Numbered from the stretch's first letter, positions 30,092 to 39,750 are shown. The stretch is DNA of 64,000 bases from Bacillus sp. SD075 (GCF_017355165.1 NZ_JADILK010000001.1:248001-312000), one strand, 5' to 3'. The notes: generated by a model not told the origin, from the letters alone. Translations and numbers: made by a program.

Positions 30092-31447
30092 ATGACTATT
30101 AATAAGCGTGAAATGAAATTAGGCGCATTTTTCATGATACCGGGGCATCATGTCGCAGCTTGGCGGCATCCGGAAGCAGAAGCTCATCATGTGATGACTT
30201 TTGATTTTATTAAAAGGCTGGCTCAAACAGCTGAACGCGGGAAGTTCGATATGATTTTCCTTGCGGATGGCTATGCAGTAAGAGCCAAAAATCAAAAGGT
30301 AGTAGGGCAAACGGTGAATACTCTTTTTGAACCATTCACGCTGTTATCCGCACTTTCTTCCGTCACAAAGCATGTCGGGCTTGCAGGGACAGTATCGACT
30401 ACCTATAATGAGCCATTTAATGTGGCGCGTAAGTTTGCATCTCTTGATCATCTGAGCAGTGGCCGTGCAGCTTGGAATGTGGTCACTTCGAATACGGAAG
30501 CAGAGGCGCGCAACTTTAACCAAGATCACCATTTACTGCATTCAAAGCGTTATGAACGTGCTGAAGAATTTGTCGATGTTGTCACGAAACTTTGGGATAG
30601 TTGGGAGGATGAAGCGCTAGTTTTTGATAAAGAATCGGCGCAATTTGCTGATTCTTCCAAAATACATTCGATTAATCATAAAGGAGAATGGTTTTCCGTT
30701 GAAGGACCTTTGAATGTTTCCCGTCCAGTGCAAGGTCATCCTGTTGTCATCCAGGCTGGTTCTTCCGAAAACGGGAAGGAGCTTGCGGCACGCACGGCAG
30801 AGGTCATTTTCACAGCTTGGCAAACACTTGAAGAAGCTCAAGCATTTTATTCCGATGTTAAAGGAAGAATGGCGAAATATGGGCGAAATCCAGATGAGTT
30901 AAAAATCATGCCTGGCGTCTTCCCGGTCATCGGCAGAACCGAAGAAGAAGCGGAAAACAATAAAGCACTGCTAGAGGAGCTTATTCCAGAGGATGCGGGA
31001 ATTGCCCTTTTGTCTGGTATGATAAGTGTTGATTTATCAGGCTACCCAGTGGATGGGCCGCTGCCGGACCTACCTGAATTGGATCAGGTGAACGGCGGGA
31101 AAAGCCGTTTCAAGTTATTGAAGGACCTTGCGGATCGCGAGGGGTTGACGATCCGCAAACTGTATCAAAAGATAGCTGGTGCCCGCGGACATAGGGAAAT
31201 AAAGGGTACGCCTGAGCAAATTGCGGATCAAATGCAGGAATGGTTTGAAAATGGGGCAGCGGATGGATTCAATATAATGCCTCCATATTTACCAGGCGGC
31301 CTGGATGATTTCGTCGACCAAGTTATTCCTGTGCTTCAACAACGCGGATTGTTTCGTACAGAGTACAAAGGTAGCACTTTAAGGGAGAATTTAGGATTGG
31401 AACGACCAACGAACACTCTGATCGCTCCAGTAAAGGAATCGATATAA
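30092..31447 (+). CDS. NtaA/SnaA/DszA-family FMN-dependent monooxygenase
   Basis: This 451-residue enzyme is a class C flavin-dependent monooxygenase of the bacterial-luciferase superfamily. Landmarks are GAFFMIPGHHVAAWRHP, KFDMIFLADGYAV, GLAGTVSTTYNEPFNVARKFASLDHLSSGRAAWNVVTS and NPLNVSRPVQGHPVVIQAGSS-like binding segments. Relatives oxidise nitrilotriacetate, dibenzothiophene sulfone, dimethyl sulfide or S-modified cysteines (B. subtilis YxeK and YtnJ). It needs reduced FMN from a partner reductase; the nitroreductase 1.8 kb downstream is a candidate. Placement after the importer supports oxidative release of sulfur. Confidence 0.9.
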   Translation: MTINKREMKLGAFFMIPGHHVAAWRHPEAEAHHVMTFDFIKRLAQTAERGKFDMIFLADGYAVRAKNQKVVGQTVNTLFEPFTLLSALSSVTKHVGLAGTVSTTYNEPFNVARKFASLDHLSSGRAAWNVVTSNTEAEARNFNQDHHLLHSKRYERAEEFVDVVTKLWDSWEDEALVFDKESAQFADSSKIHSINHKGEWFSVEGPLNVSRPVQGHPVVIQAGSSENGKELAARTAEVIFTAWQTLEEAQAFYSDVKGRMAKYGRNPDELKIMPGVFPVIGRTEEEAENNKALLEELIPEDAGIALLSGMISVDLSGYPVDGPLPDLPELDQVNGGKSRFKLLKDLADREGLTIRKLYQKIAGARGHREIKGTPEQIADQMQEWFENGAADGFNIMPPYLPGGLDDFVDQVIPVLQQRGLFRTEYKGSTLRENLGLERPTNTLIAPVKESI

Positions 31448-31503
31448 CGGATGTGAGGAGCAGACGTGAACCTAGTTCTTGTCTGTTTCTATAGGATTCT
31501 TGA

Positions 31504-32958
31504 ATGGAGATGAAGATCATAAAAGGATTAGCCCAGGAGTCTCGGAAGAACTCTTTCATCTTGACGGCTGTAGTAATCGGTTCTTTTATTTCTATTTATC
31601 AGTCCGTTTCCTTGAATGTCTCCTTACCTGGTTTCATGGATATATTCGATACGGACTTAACTACGGTGCAATGGCTCATGACAGGGTTCACCCTCGCGAC
31701 GGGAATCATCGCTCCTTTATGCGGCTATCTTGGAAATTGTTTTGGGACGCGTAAACTCTTTTTATGGTCAGTGGCAGGTTTAATGATCTCGTCTCTTTTA
31801 TGTGCTTTTGCCTGGGATATTGGTTCGTTGATCGCATTCCGGATCATCCAAGGTGTTTTTTGCGGGATAATACAGCCTGTGACATTGACGATCATTTATC
31901 AAATGCTTCCGGAATACAAACGTTCCATGGCATTAGGTTTATGGTCCGCCTCTTCTGTATTGGGTCCTGCCTTAGCCCCTACCATCAGCGGGTGGCTCCA
32001 ATCATGGAATTGGCCGATGATCTTTTTAATGATGATTCCGTTCGGAGTGGTCGCATGGGGATTTGGGTGGGTGAGCCTGGAGAAAAGGACAGAGTATCAG
32101 AAGTCTGCATTTGATGGGATGGGCATGATTGGCATCGTTTTTGGCAGTCTGACTTTATTAGTTTTATTTAGTAACCTGCATCAATGGGGAATGCTTTCTG
32201 GTAAGTCGATCATCTGCTTGATCATGGGGGGGTTTTTACTCAGCCACTTTATTTGGAGGGAACTTCGAATCAAGGAACCGTTATTGGAGCTGCGGCTTTT
32301 TACAAATAAGACATTTGTGTTAAGTCTGGCTACTTCGATTATATTAATCAGCAGCTTATTTACGGGAATCTATTTTATCCCGTTGTACTTGATAGAAATT
32401 CATCAGATGACGGCAACTGAAGTCGGCTTGTTGCTCCTTCCGCCTGCACTCTCGATGACGGTGGCGACTGTTGTGAGTTCCAAATACTATGAGAGGGTCG
32501 GACCGCGACCGTTGATATTGATTGGAACATCTTTTTTAGTGTTTGCCACTTGGGAGTTTAGTCGTTTAACGGTAGACTCGGCTCCGGAGTTGGTCATGCT
32601 ATGGATGACATTTCGCTACATAGGGCTAGGATTATCAATGACCCCTACAATCAATGCAGGAATGAATGCAGTCCCGGCTAATCTATCTGGAGACGCCTCC
32701 TCTTTGATTAATTGGTCAAGGCAGGTGGCAGGGGCCATGTCCGTCGGGATATTCACATCCTTTTTCTACACCAGGATGGCGTTTCATGGAAAAGGAGATG
32801 GCTTTTCGCCCGACGTATATGTAAAGGGACTGGACGATGTGTTTATTCTGGCGACGATCTTGACTTGTTTGAGTATCCCGTTTTCGTTATTGCTTAATGG
32901 AAAACGGGTGAAGCAAAAAGAGAAAAGAATGGGCGAAGGGATATCAAAAGGGGGATAG
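31504..32958 (+). CDS. MFS transporter, DHA2 (EmrB/QacA-like)
   Basis: This 484-residue membrane protein has about 14 hydrophobic segments and the motif C region ASSVLGPALAPTISGWLQSW typical of drug:H+ antiporters, plus FRIIQGVFCGIIQPV. ATG 31504 has only a weak ribosome site; ATG 31510 is an alternative. It lies 56 bases after the monooxygenase and may be co-transcribed, perhaps exporting a by-product of sulfur salvage, but this is a guess. Confidence 0.88.
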   Translation: MEMKIIKGLAQESRKNSFILTAVVIGSFISIYQSVSLNVSLPGFMDIFDTDLTTVQWLMTGFTLATGIIAPLCGYLGNCFGTRKLFLWSVAGLMISSLLCAFAWDIGSLIAFRIIQGVFCGIIQPVTLTIIYQMLPEYKRSMALGLWSASSVLGPALAPTISGWLQSWNWPMIFLMMIPFGVVAWGFGWVSLEKRTEYQKSAFDGMGMIGIVFGSLTLLVLFSNLHQWGMLSGKSIICLIMGGFLLSHFIWRELRIKEPLLELRLFTNKTFVLSLATSIILISSLFTGIYFIPLYLIEIHQMTATEVGLLLLPPALSMTVATVVSSKYYERVGPRPLILIGTSFLVFATWEFSRLTVDSAPELVMLWMTFRYIGLGLSMTPTINAGMNAVPANLSGDASSLINWSRQVAGAMSVGIFTSFFYTRMAFHGKGDGFSPDVYVKGLDDVFILATILTCLSIPFSLLLNGKRVKQKEKRMGEGISKGG

Positions 32959-33218
32959 ACGGAACCGCTTGTATGACATTCAAAAATAATTTTTACCATC
33001 CCCTTTGAGGTGGTCTTAACAAGAGGTGTTTGAAATGCAATCCGCATTAGCCTGTCTTTCGAGAATAGTTACACATAAAAGATGGGGGAATTCCAAAGTG
33101 GAAACTTGACTCGAACACGCTTATTTGAATGATGCCTAAGGGGTGGGAAGGGATTATTAGTCACGCCAAAAATCAATAAAATGTAATAAATATTCTATAA
33201 GGAATGAGGTTGGATATA

Positions 33219-33833
33219 ATGAGTGTAACGGATAAACCTTTTGAGCAACTTACCAATGAGGTTAAAGAATATCGTAAATCTGAGCGTTCTGTTAGTCCTT
33301 TATTTTTAAATCGTTGGTCGCCTCGTGCTTATTCTGACAGGGAGATTTCTGACGATGATTTGTATAGTGTTCTTGAAGCTGCACATTGGGCTCCTTCATC
33401 TTTCAATGATCAGCCTTGGCGCTTTATTGTAGCTAAAACGGAATCACAACTGAAAATATTTCATGAGTTCTTGCATCCTTTTAATCGGGCTTGGGCAGAA
33501 AAAGCTCCTGTTCTTGTTCTAGTAGCATCAAGGACACGAAGAGAGAATGGCGATCCAAACGGAGCACATGCATTTGACTCCGGCGCTGCTTGGGGTTACT
33601 TGGCGATCCAGGCAACTCTACGGGGGCTCAGCACACATGCAATTGGGGGATTTGATAAAGATAAAGCCCGGAATTTGCTGAATGTTCCAGAAGATTTTGA
33701 TCTTCATGCAGTCATTACGATTGGCTATCGTGGTGAAAAAGAAGCACTCGATAAGAATTTGCAAGGGCGCGAGAATCCAAGCACCAGAAAGCCATTAAAT
33801 GAAGTGGTTTTCGAAGGAGCAATAAATTCGTAA
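33219..33833 (+). CDS. Nitroreductase-family FMN oxidoreductase
   Basis: This 204-residue protein has family features: NRWSPRAYSDREI (FMN phosphate-binding Arg), AAHWAPSSFNDQPWRFIV, and the C-terminal AVITIGYRGE. It has the usual length. ATG 33219 (SVTDKPFEQL) was preferred over an in-frame ATG 15 bases upstream because of site spacing. It could supply reduced flavin to the upstream monooxygenase or act independently on nitro or quinone compounds. Confidence 0.88.
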   Translation: MSVTDKPFEQLTNEVKEYRKSERSVSPLFLNRWSPRAYSDREISDDDLYSVLEAAHWAPSSFNDQPWRFIVAKTESQLKIFHEFLHPFNRAWAEKAPVLVLVASRTRRENGDPNGAHAFDSGAAWGYLAIQATLRGLSTHAIGGFDKDKARNLLNVPEDFDLHAVITIGYRGEKEALDKNLQGRENPSTRKPLNEVVFEGAINS

Positions 33834-34412
33834 ACGGAAATATCTTTCTAGGTAAAATCGGAACAAACCCATGAGATCTCTGATATTTACGTAGAACTAA
33901 CTTAAAAGTTGCTGAATAGAGTCCTTAACCACATCGATTTTGTGTCGACTATGCCACTAGTGACTTTAACCCTTAGGAGGTTTTTAGCCTAAGGGTTAAA
34001 ATCCTTTCTATTTAAAGGAGGGAAATGAGGATAGGCAATCATGGTTAGTGGTTGGTGGAGTAAACTCGGGAAGGGTTTAAGGAAGTGATCCATCTTAACG
34101 GAAGGAACACATAGCTGGAATATCAAGGAAAGTCGAATTAAGCTAAGTTTTGGCTGACTGCATGAATCACAGCCTTTCAATAGTTAGTAAAAGAAAGGCC
34201 CAAAAACAGGAGATACCCATTCTTTTTTCAAAACGTTCCTCGCGCTATTCATAGCTACTCTAGGTAAAAAGCCGAGTAAGGACCCCGAACTCACGAAAAA
34301 ACAAAAAAAAACCACGAATGAACTTCAAATATCCCCAATTAAGTAACATTCCTCCATATAGATTCGTAAATTATAGTAAGGCTGAGCAACAGTCAGCCAA
34401 GGATAGAAAGTA
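33834..34412. other. Non-coding stretch between nitroreductase and M20 peptidase genes
   Basis: No convincing gene. It holds a perfect 13-bp inverted repeat, TTTAACCCTTAGG (33965-33977) with 33988-34000, without a clear T-run. A 15-codon ORF at 34041-34088 (MVSGWWSKLGKGLRK) is preceded at a distance by AAAGGAGGG; I do not call it a gene. Confidence 0.5.
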
Positions 34413-35561
34413 GTGAGGGCTTTGAAAGATTTATTGTATGCAAAGAGGATGGAAATGCTTCAGTTAGTGGAGCGGCTAGTGAATATAGATAGTGGTTCTC
34501 ATACGAAAAAGGGTATTGATGAAATTGGTTCGATTTTAAAAACGAAATTTGAAAGCCTGGATTTTATTGTGAATACCGTTGAGCAGCAGAATTATGGCAA
34601 TCAGCTGGTCATCCAGCATCGTGAGGCACATCAACCGCATATTCTGGTCGTCGCCCATATGGATACGGTCTTTCCGGAAGGGACAGCGCAAAAACGTCCT
34701 TTTAAAATGAAAGGAAATCGGGCATACGGTCCTGGTGTAGCGGATATGAAGTCAAGTCTGGTTGAGCTTTTTTATGCGATCCTTTGCTTGAAACAGACGG
34801 GGCAGACAGGCTATAAACATATACAAATCATTCTTAATAGTGATGAGGAGATCGGGTCTCCGTCTTCCGCTTCACTCATATCGGAAAATGCGGCCAATAA
34901 GAAGTTCGCGTTAATTCTTGAACCGGCGAGGACGGACGGTTCGCTTGTCACGGCAAGAAGGGGCTGCGGTCAATTTAAAGTGGATATCGTGGGGGTGGCC
35001 GCCCATTCAGGGATTGAACCGGAAAAGGGACGAAGTGCCATTGAAGAATTGGCCCATAAGATCATTGCCTTACACCGATTGAATGATCAAAAGACAGGAA
35101 TCAGCGTTAATGTCGGTATTATTGAAGGAGGTTCCTCTGTCAATACGATCGCTTCCCATGCGTCTGCTTTAGTGGATGTGCGGATTTCGGAAAAAGGGCA
35201 GGAAGGCATCATCCTCAAGCAACTGAAAAAAATCTGTGCTGAAACCTATATTCCAGGAACGAAAACGACATTAAGCGGGAAAATGGACCGGTCACCCATG
35301 GAAAAGAATGAGAAAACGAACTTGCTTTTAGAGACAATCCGTCAAGCCGGGAAGGAAATCGGCATCGAAATCACGGATATGGCCACGGGTGGGGGTTCGG
35401 ACGCTTCCATCACTTCTGATTTGGGAATCGCGACGGTGGATGGACTTGGGCCCATTGGAGGGAATGCACATAGTGAAGAGGAGTATTTGGAAATACCAAG
35501 CCTGACGGAAAGGACACTCCTATTGGCAACCGCCATTCAAAAATTGTCAAAAATGGCCTAG
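34413..35561 (+). CDS. M20-family metallopeptidase (CPG2/ArgE-like)
   Basis: This 382-residue di-zinc hydrolase shows VVAHMDTV (zinc His and Asp), GVADMKS (bridging Asp), LNSDEEIGS (catalytic Glu pair), EPARTDG and GNAHSEEEYLEI (last zinc His). The dimerisation domain sits around residues 185-295. Relatives remove acyl or glutamyl groups; in B. subtilis sulfur operons YtnL and YxeP of this class act as deacylases, which fits this block. GTG 34413 is behind AAGGA at about ten bases. Exact substrate unknown. Confidence 0.88.
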   Translation: MRALKDLLYAKRMEMLQLVERLVNIDSGSHTKKGIDEIGSILKTKFESLDFIVNTVEQQNYGNQLVIQHREAHQPHILVVAHMDTVFPEGTAQKRPFKMKGNRAYGPGVADMKSSLVELFYAILCLKQTGQTGYKHIQIILNSDEEIGSPSSASLISENAANKKFALILEPARTDGSLVTARRGCGQFKVDIVGVAAHSGIEPEKGRSAIEELAHKIIALHRLNDQKTGISVNVGIIEGGSSVNTIASHASALVDVRISEKGQEGIILKQLKKICAETYIPGTKTTLSGKMDRSPMEKNEKTNLLLETIRQAGKEIGIEITDMATGGGSDASITSDLGIATVDGLGPIGGNAHSEEEYLEIPSLTERTLLLATAIQKLSKMA

Positions 35562-35595
35562 CGCCCTAATTCCGATTAGACTGCTCATATTTCGC

Positions 35596-35623
35596 TTGTC
35601 ATAAATGATGTTTATGATATATT
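35596..35623 (+). promoter_or_regulatory. Candidate promoter of tcdA
   Basis: TTGTCA (35596-35601), a 16-base spacer and TATATT (35618-35623) lie 50 bases upstream of the tcdA start. Confidence 0.55.
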
Positions 35624-35672
35624 GTTAATTGGGAAGCTAAATAAGAACAGAATTTATTGGAGTTGAATATAT

Positions 35673-36434
35673 ATGCTGCATCAGTTTTCACGAAATGAAT
35701 TGGCAATTGGCAAGGAAGGAATCGATATACTGAAAAATACGACCGTAGCGGTCCTGGGTGTGGGAGGCGTTGGTTCCTTTTCAGCCGAAGCATTGGCACG
35801 TACGGGGGTAGGCCGTATTATTCTTGTGGATAAAGACGATGTCGACATCACAAATGTAAACAGGCAGATCCATGCTCTATTATCAACAGTCGGTCAGCCG
35901 AAAGCGGAATTGATGAAAAATCGCATTCAAGACATCAATCCGGACTGCGAAGTGATCGCTCTTAAAATGTTCTATACAGAAGAAACGTTTGAGGAATTCT
36001 TCAGTTATGGCCTGGACTATGTCATTGATGCTTCGGATACGGTCATTTACAAGATGCATGTGATGAAGGAATGCCTGAAACGGAATATCAAAGTGATTTC
36101 AAGCATGGGGGCCGCTAATAAGATGGACCCGACTCGTTTTCAAATTGCCGATATCTCCAAAACGCATACCGATCCGCTTGCCAAGGTCATTCGTACTAGA
36201 TTGCGTAAAGAGGGCATAACAAAGGGAATTCCCGTTGTTTTCTCCGACGAGAGCCCTATTGTCATTCGTGAGGATGTCCGAAAAGAAGTCGGCAATGATG
36301 AGGCGAAAATCCGCAAAGCCCAAATGCCACCATCTTCGAATGCTTTCGTCCCATCCGTTGCGGGCTTAATTGCAGCAAGCTGGGTGATCAATGATATTTT
36401 GAAGGACATTGAAGTTCGCCGTGTAAACGATTGA
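35673..36434 (+). CDS. tcdA: tRNA threonylcarbamoyladenosine dehydratase TcdA (YrvM)
   Basis: This 253-residue E1/ThiF-like ATPase cyclises t6A37 to ct6A in tRNAs. The nucleotide loop VLGVGGVGSFSAEALARTG, the acidic LVDKDDVDITNVNRQ and the C-terminal FVPSVAGLIAASWV are typical. In B. subtilis this gene follows aspS and 6S RNA directly; here an accessory block of about 9.9 kb intervenes. ATG 35673 is behind GGAG. A strong terminator follows. Confidence 0.93.
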   Translation: MLHQFSRNELAIGKEGIDILKNTTVAVLGVGGVGSFSAEALARTGVGRIILVDKDDVDITNVNRQIHALLSTVGQPKAELMKNRIQDINPDCEVIALKMFYTEETFEEFFSYGLDYVIDASDTVIYKMHVMKECLKRNIKVISSMGAANKMDPTRFQIADISKTHTDPLAKVIRTRLRKEGITKGIPVVFSDESPIVIREDVRKEVGNDEAKIRKAQMPPSSNAFVPSVAGLIAASWVINDILKDIEVRRVND

Positions 36435-36442
36435 TAAAAAGG

Positions 36443-36474
36443 AACTGACCCGATGAAGGGTCAGTTTTTTTTAT
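36443..36474 (+). terminator. Intrinsic terminator of tcdA
   Basis: AACTGACCC (36443-36451) pairs with GGGTCAGTT (36458-36466), followed by T8. Confidence 0.85.
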
Positions 36475-36520
36475 GTTGATTAGTAGATATTCCCTTTTAA
36501 TAACTTTTTTATCCATATCA

Positions 36521-36580
36521 TATAGACGGGGTCGAAAGAATGAGATAAACTGTTTTCAGAATATTATTTTTATTCTGATA
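36521..36580 (+). promoter_or_regulatory. Conserved upstream block of liv operon 1
   Basis: TATAGACGGGG, GATAAACTGTTTTC and AGAATATTATTTTTA recur in order upstream of the second liv operon (41615-41675), showing that the control region was duplicated along with the genes. The first element could be a -10 region, but no good -35 is visible. Confidence 0.45.
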
Positions 36581-36622
36581 TTAAATTTGTTTAAAAGAAC
36601 AGACAAAACAAGGGGGTTTCAA

Positions 36623-37810
36623 ATGAAGAAGAAAAAGCTAGCAGGAGTGTTTCTATCACTTTCATTGGTTGCAGGGGCGCTGGCAGGTTGTGGCGGCGAC
36701 TCAAAAACTAGCAGTTCAGGCGGGGGCTCATCAAAATCGGGTGACACGATTAAAATTGGGGCCAACCTTGAATTGTCAGGAGGTACGGCATCATTCGGCC
36801 AATCGGCTGCCGATGGTTTGAAACTGGCCATCGATGAAATTAATAAAGAAGGCATCGACGGTAAAAAACTGGAAATCGTCAAGGTTGATAATAAATCAGA
36901 TGCAGCCGAAGCTACAAGCGGTTCGATCAAGTTAGTCAGCCAGGACAAAGTTGTGGCTGTAGTCGGATCTGCGACAAGCACGAATACATTGGCACAGGTT
37001 CAGGTCGCACAGGATAATCAAGTTCCTCTACTTACACCAACTGCAACAAATCCCGACATTACCAACAAAGCTGGAAAATTAAATGATTATGTATTTAGAA
37101 CTTGCTTTATCGATCCATTCCAAGGTACGGTGGCAGCCAATTTCGCATCTGACGAAATTGGGGCGAAGACGGCGGCGATCTATGTGGATAGCGCAAGTGA
37201 TTATTCTAAAGGACTGGCTGCAGCTTTTAAAGAAGCGTTCACTGCCAAGGGCGGTAAAATCGTGGCGGAAGAAGCTTATGTAACGAAAGATACTGATTTC
37301 CGCTCTACATTGACACGTATCAAATCCGCAAAACCAGAATTCGTTTTCCTTCCTGGTTATTATGAAGAAGTCGGATTGATCTTAAAACAGGCACGTGAAG
37401 ACGGCATAGACCTTCCATTCATGGGCGGAGACGGATGGGATTCCCCAAAAGTCGTTGAAATTGCCGGAGCGGAAGCTTTAAAAAATACGTATATCACGAA
37501 TCACTATTCACCGGAAGATGAAGATGCAAAAATCCAGGATTTCGTTGCAGCCTTCAAAAAGGAATACAATAAAACACCGGATGCCTTTGCAGCACTTGGC
37601 TATGACACTGGATACTACCTGGCTGATGCCATCAAGAGATCTGGAGATGCTTCCCCCGAAAAAATCAGACAAGCGTTGGAAGATGTCAAAGATCTTCAAT
37701 TAGTTTCCGGAACGCTGAACCTCGATGAAAATCATGATCCGATCAAATCGGCGACCATCTTGGAATATGTGGATGGCAAACAAACATTCAAAACAAAAAT
37801 CAATCCATAA
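36623..37810 (+). CDS. livJ: Branched-chain amino acid ABC transporter substrate-binding lipoprotein, copy 1
   Basis: This 395-residue LivJ/BraC-type lipoprotein has signal KKKKLAGVFLSLSLVAGALAG and lipobox AGC, a Gly/Ser linker, and a periplasmic-binding type I fold starting IKIGANLELSGGTASFGQ. The ligand-loop segments are VGSATSTNTLAQ and LLTPTATNPDIT. ATG 36623 follows AAGGGGG at six bases; the frame opens earlier but upstream codons do not encode a signal peptide. First gene of livJHMGF copy 1; a hairpin separates it from livH. Confidence 0.93.
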   Translation: MKKKKLAGVFLSLSLVAGALAGCGGDSKTSSSGGGSSKSGDTIKIGANLELSGGTASFGQSAADGLKLAIDEINKEGIDGKKLEIVKVDNKSDAAEATSGSIKLVSQDKVVAVVGSATSTNTLAQVQVAQDNQVPLLTPTATNPDITNKAGKLNDYVFRTCFIDPFQGTVAANFASDEIGAKTAAIYVDSASDYSKGLAAAFKEAFTAKGGKIVAEEAYVTKDTDFRSTLTRIKSAKPEFVFLPGYYEEVGLILKQAREDGIDLPFMGGDGWDSPKVVEIAGAEALKNTYITNHYSPEDEDAKIQDFVAAFKKEYNKTPDAFAALGYDTGYYLADAIKRSGDASPEKIRQALEDVKDLQLVSGTLNLDENHDPIKSATILEYVDGKQTFKTKINP

Positions 37811-37822
37811 TACCTTACGTGG

Positions 37823-37843
37823 ATAGGGGGCAAGTCCCCCCTA
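37823..37843 (+). other. Intercistronic hairpin livJ1-livH1
   Basis: ATAGGGGG (37823-37830) pairs with CCCCCTAT (37836-37843) without a strong T-run. Such stems often stabilise the binding-protein mRNA or limit read-through into permease genes. Confidence 0.6.
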
Positions 37844-37886
37844 TTCTATATTCACTTAAAAAACACCTTTACGGGGAGAGTGCAAT

Positions 37887-38765
37887 ATGGAACTGATTCA
37901 GCAATTGGTAAATGGCATTTCACTCGGAAGCATTTATGCCTTGATCGCGCTTGGCTATACGATGGTATATGGAATCGTCAAGCTCATAAACTTCGCCCAT
38001 GGCGATGTATTCATGGTCGGTTCATTTGTAGGGTTTTACGCCATTACCGTCATGGACTTATCCTTCATCCCGGCTTTATTGATTTCGATGGTCACATGTG
38101 CCATCTTTGGCGTTTTAATTGAACGTATTGCCTATAAACCCCTTCGTAATGCAACACGGATTGCAGCCTTGATAACGGCCATCGGTGTTTCCCTTCTGAT
38201 AGAAAATGGGCTGATTTACATCCGGGGCGCCCAGCCGGAAGCCTATCCAAATAATGTCCTTCCGATGGATAAACTCGATATATTGGGAGTTTCCATCAGC
38301 AGTCAATCGATATTGATCTTATCCGTATCCATCATATTAATGATCATCCTGCAATTCGTTGTCCATAAAACCAAAATCGGCAAAGCGATGCGTGCCGTTT
38401 CATTCGATTCCGAAGCTGCTAAGCTGATGGGAATCAATGTGAATAATACGATTTCAGCTACTTTCGCCATTGGTTCGGCCCTGGCAGGGGCGGCTGGTGT
38501 CATTTTTGGAATCTACTATATTAAAATCGAGCCGTTGATGGGTGTCCTTCCTGGCCTTAAAGCATTTGTTGCAGCCGTCTTGGGCGGCATCGGCATCATT
38601 CCGGGAGCGATGGTCGGCGGTCTACTGCTTGGAGTGATCGAGGCTTTGGTCAGTGCAGCCGGTTACTCATTATGGCGCGATGGTGTGGCTTTCGTCGTAC
38701 TTATCTTGATTTTGATTTTCTTGCCGCAAGGACTGTTCGGTAAAAATAAAAGAGAAAAAGTATAA
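37887..38765 (+). CDS. livH: Branched-chain amino acid ABC permease LivH, copy 1
   Basis: This 292-residue permease has about eight membrane helices and family motifs GSIYALIALGYTMVYGIVKLINFAHGD and AVLGGIGIIPGAMVGG. ATG 37887 lies behind GGGGAGAG. It is nearly identical along its length to the copy at 43104. Confidence 0.94.
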   Translation: MELIQQLVNGISLGSIYALIALGYTMVYGIVKLINFAHGDVFMVGSFVGFYAITVMDLSFIPALLISMVTCAIFGVLIERIAYKPLRNATRIAALITAIGVSLLIENGLIYIRGAQPEAYPNNVLPMDKLDILGVSISSQSILILSVSIILMIILQFVVHKTKIGKAMRAVSFDSEAAKLMGINVNNTISATFAIGSALAGAAGVIFGIYYIKIEPLMGVLPGLKAFVAAVLGGIGIIPGAMVGGLLLGVIEALVSAAGYSLWRDGVAFVVLILILIFLPQGLFGKNKREKV

Positions 38766-38778
38766 GGGAGACATGGCG

Positions 38779-39750
38779 ATGACTACTTTAAAGAATTCAA
38801 AGGGTTTTTGGCTCTCGATCGTGCTCGCACTTATTTTTTTCGGAATCATGCAGTACACCATTTCAAACGGTATGCTCAATCCATTTTATATCAACACGCT
38901 CATGTTCATCGGCATCAATATCATGCTGGCGACGAGCCTTCATTTAATCATTGGAATAACCGGGCAGTTCTCGATCGGGCATGCAGGTTTTTTAGCGGTC
39001 GGGGCCTATGCTTCCGCAGTCATGACAATGAAGCTGGAACTTCCCTTCATCATCGCAATATTGGCTGGGGGCGTAATGGCCGCGGTTGCGGGCATGGTGA
39101 TCGGGATTCCCAGCTTGCGGCTGAAGGGGGATTACCTGGCGATAGCTACCCTTGGATTTGGGGAAATTGTCCGGATCATCCTTTTGAATATTGAATATGT
39201 AGGCGGGGCAAGCGGGTTGCAGGTATCCCACCTGACTACTTGGCCATGGGTTTTTGCCTGTGTCATGATCACCGTCTTAGTCATCAGGAATTTCACCAAT
39301 TCGACTCACGGGCGTGCATGCATATCCGTAAGGGAAGATGAAACGGCGGCTGATGCGATGGGAATCAATACAACCTATTATAAAGTGGCAGCTTTCGTCA
39401 TCGGAGCTTTTTTTGCCGGAATTGCCGGATCGCTTTATGCCCATAATTTTTACATTATCCAGCCATCGAATTTCGGTTTCCTGAAATCCTTCGATATCCT
39501 GATTTTCGTCGTGCTAGGCGGTCTTGGAAGTCTTTCAGGTTCGGTGTTGGCTGCCATTTTACTGACGATCGTGACGACATTCCTTCAGGATTATCCGGAA
39601 ACGAGGATGATCATCTACAGCCTTGTCCTGATCCTGATGATGATCTTCCGCCCGCAGGGTTTAATGGGAACAAGAGAAATCACCTCATTCTTCACACATA
39701 AAAAAAGGAAAGGGGGCCCAAAGGATGGAAACCACAATACCGTTGCTTAA
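38779..39750 (+). CDS. livM: Branched-chain amino acid ABC permease LivM, copy 1
   Basis: This 323-residue permease shows HLIIGITGQFSIGHAGFLAVGAYASA, IGIPSLRLKGDYLAIATLGFGEI and LGGLGSLSGSVLAA. ATG 38779 was chosen over ATG 38773, which is only two bases from AAGGGAG. Its 3' end overlaps the livG start by 26 bases in another frame. Confidence 0.94.
   Translation: MTTLKNSKGFWLSIVLALIFFGIMQYTISNGMLNPFYINTLMFIGINIMLATSLHLIIGITGQFSIGHAGFLAVGAYASAVMTMKLELPFIIAILAGGVMAAVAGMVIGIPSLRLKGDYLAIATLGFGEIVRIILLNIEYVGGASGLQVSHLTTWPWVFACVMITVLVIRNFTNSTHGRACISVREDETAADAMGINTTYYKVAAFVIGAFFAGIAGSLYAHNFYIIQPSNFGFLKSFDILIFVVLGGLGSLSGSVLAAILLTIVTTFLQDYPETRMIIYSLVLILMMIFRPQGLMGTREITSFFTHKKRKGGPKDGNHNTVA

Noticed and set aside
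31764-32114. 116-codon alternative frame inside the MFS gene
   Set aside because: Overlaps the membrane protein frame that has clear transporter motifs.
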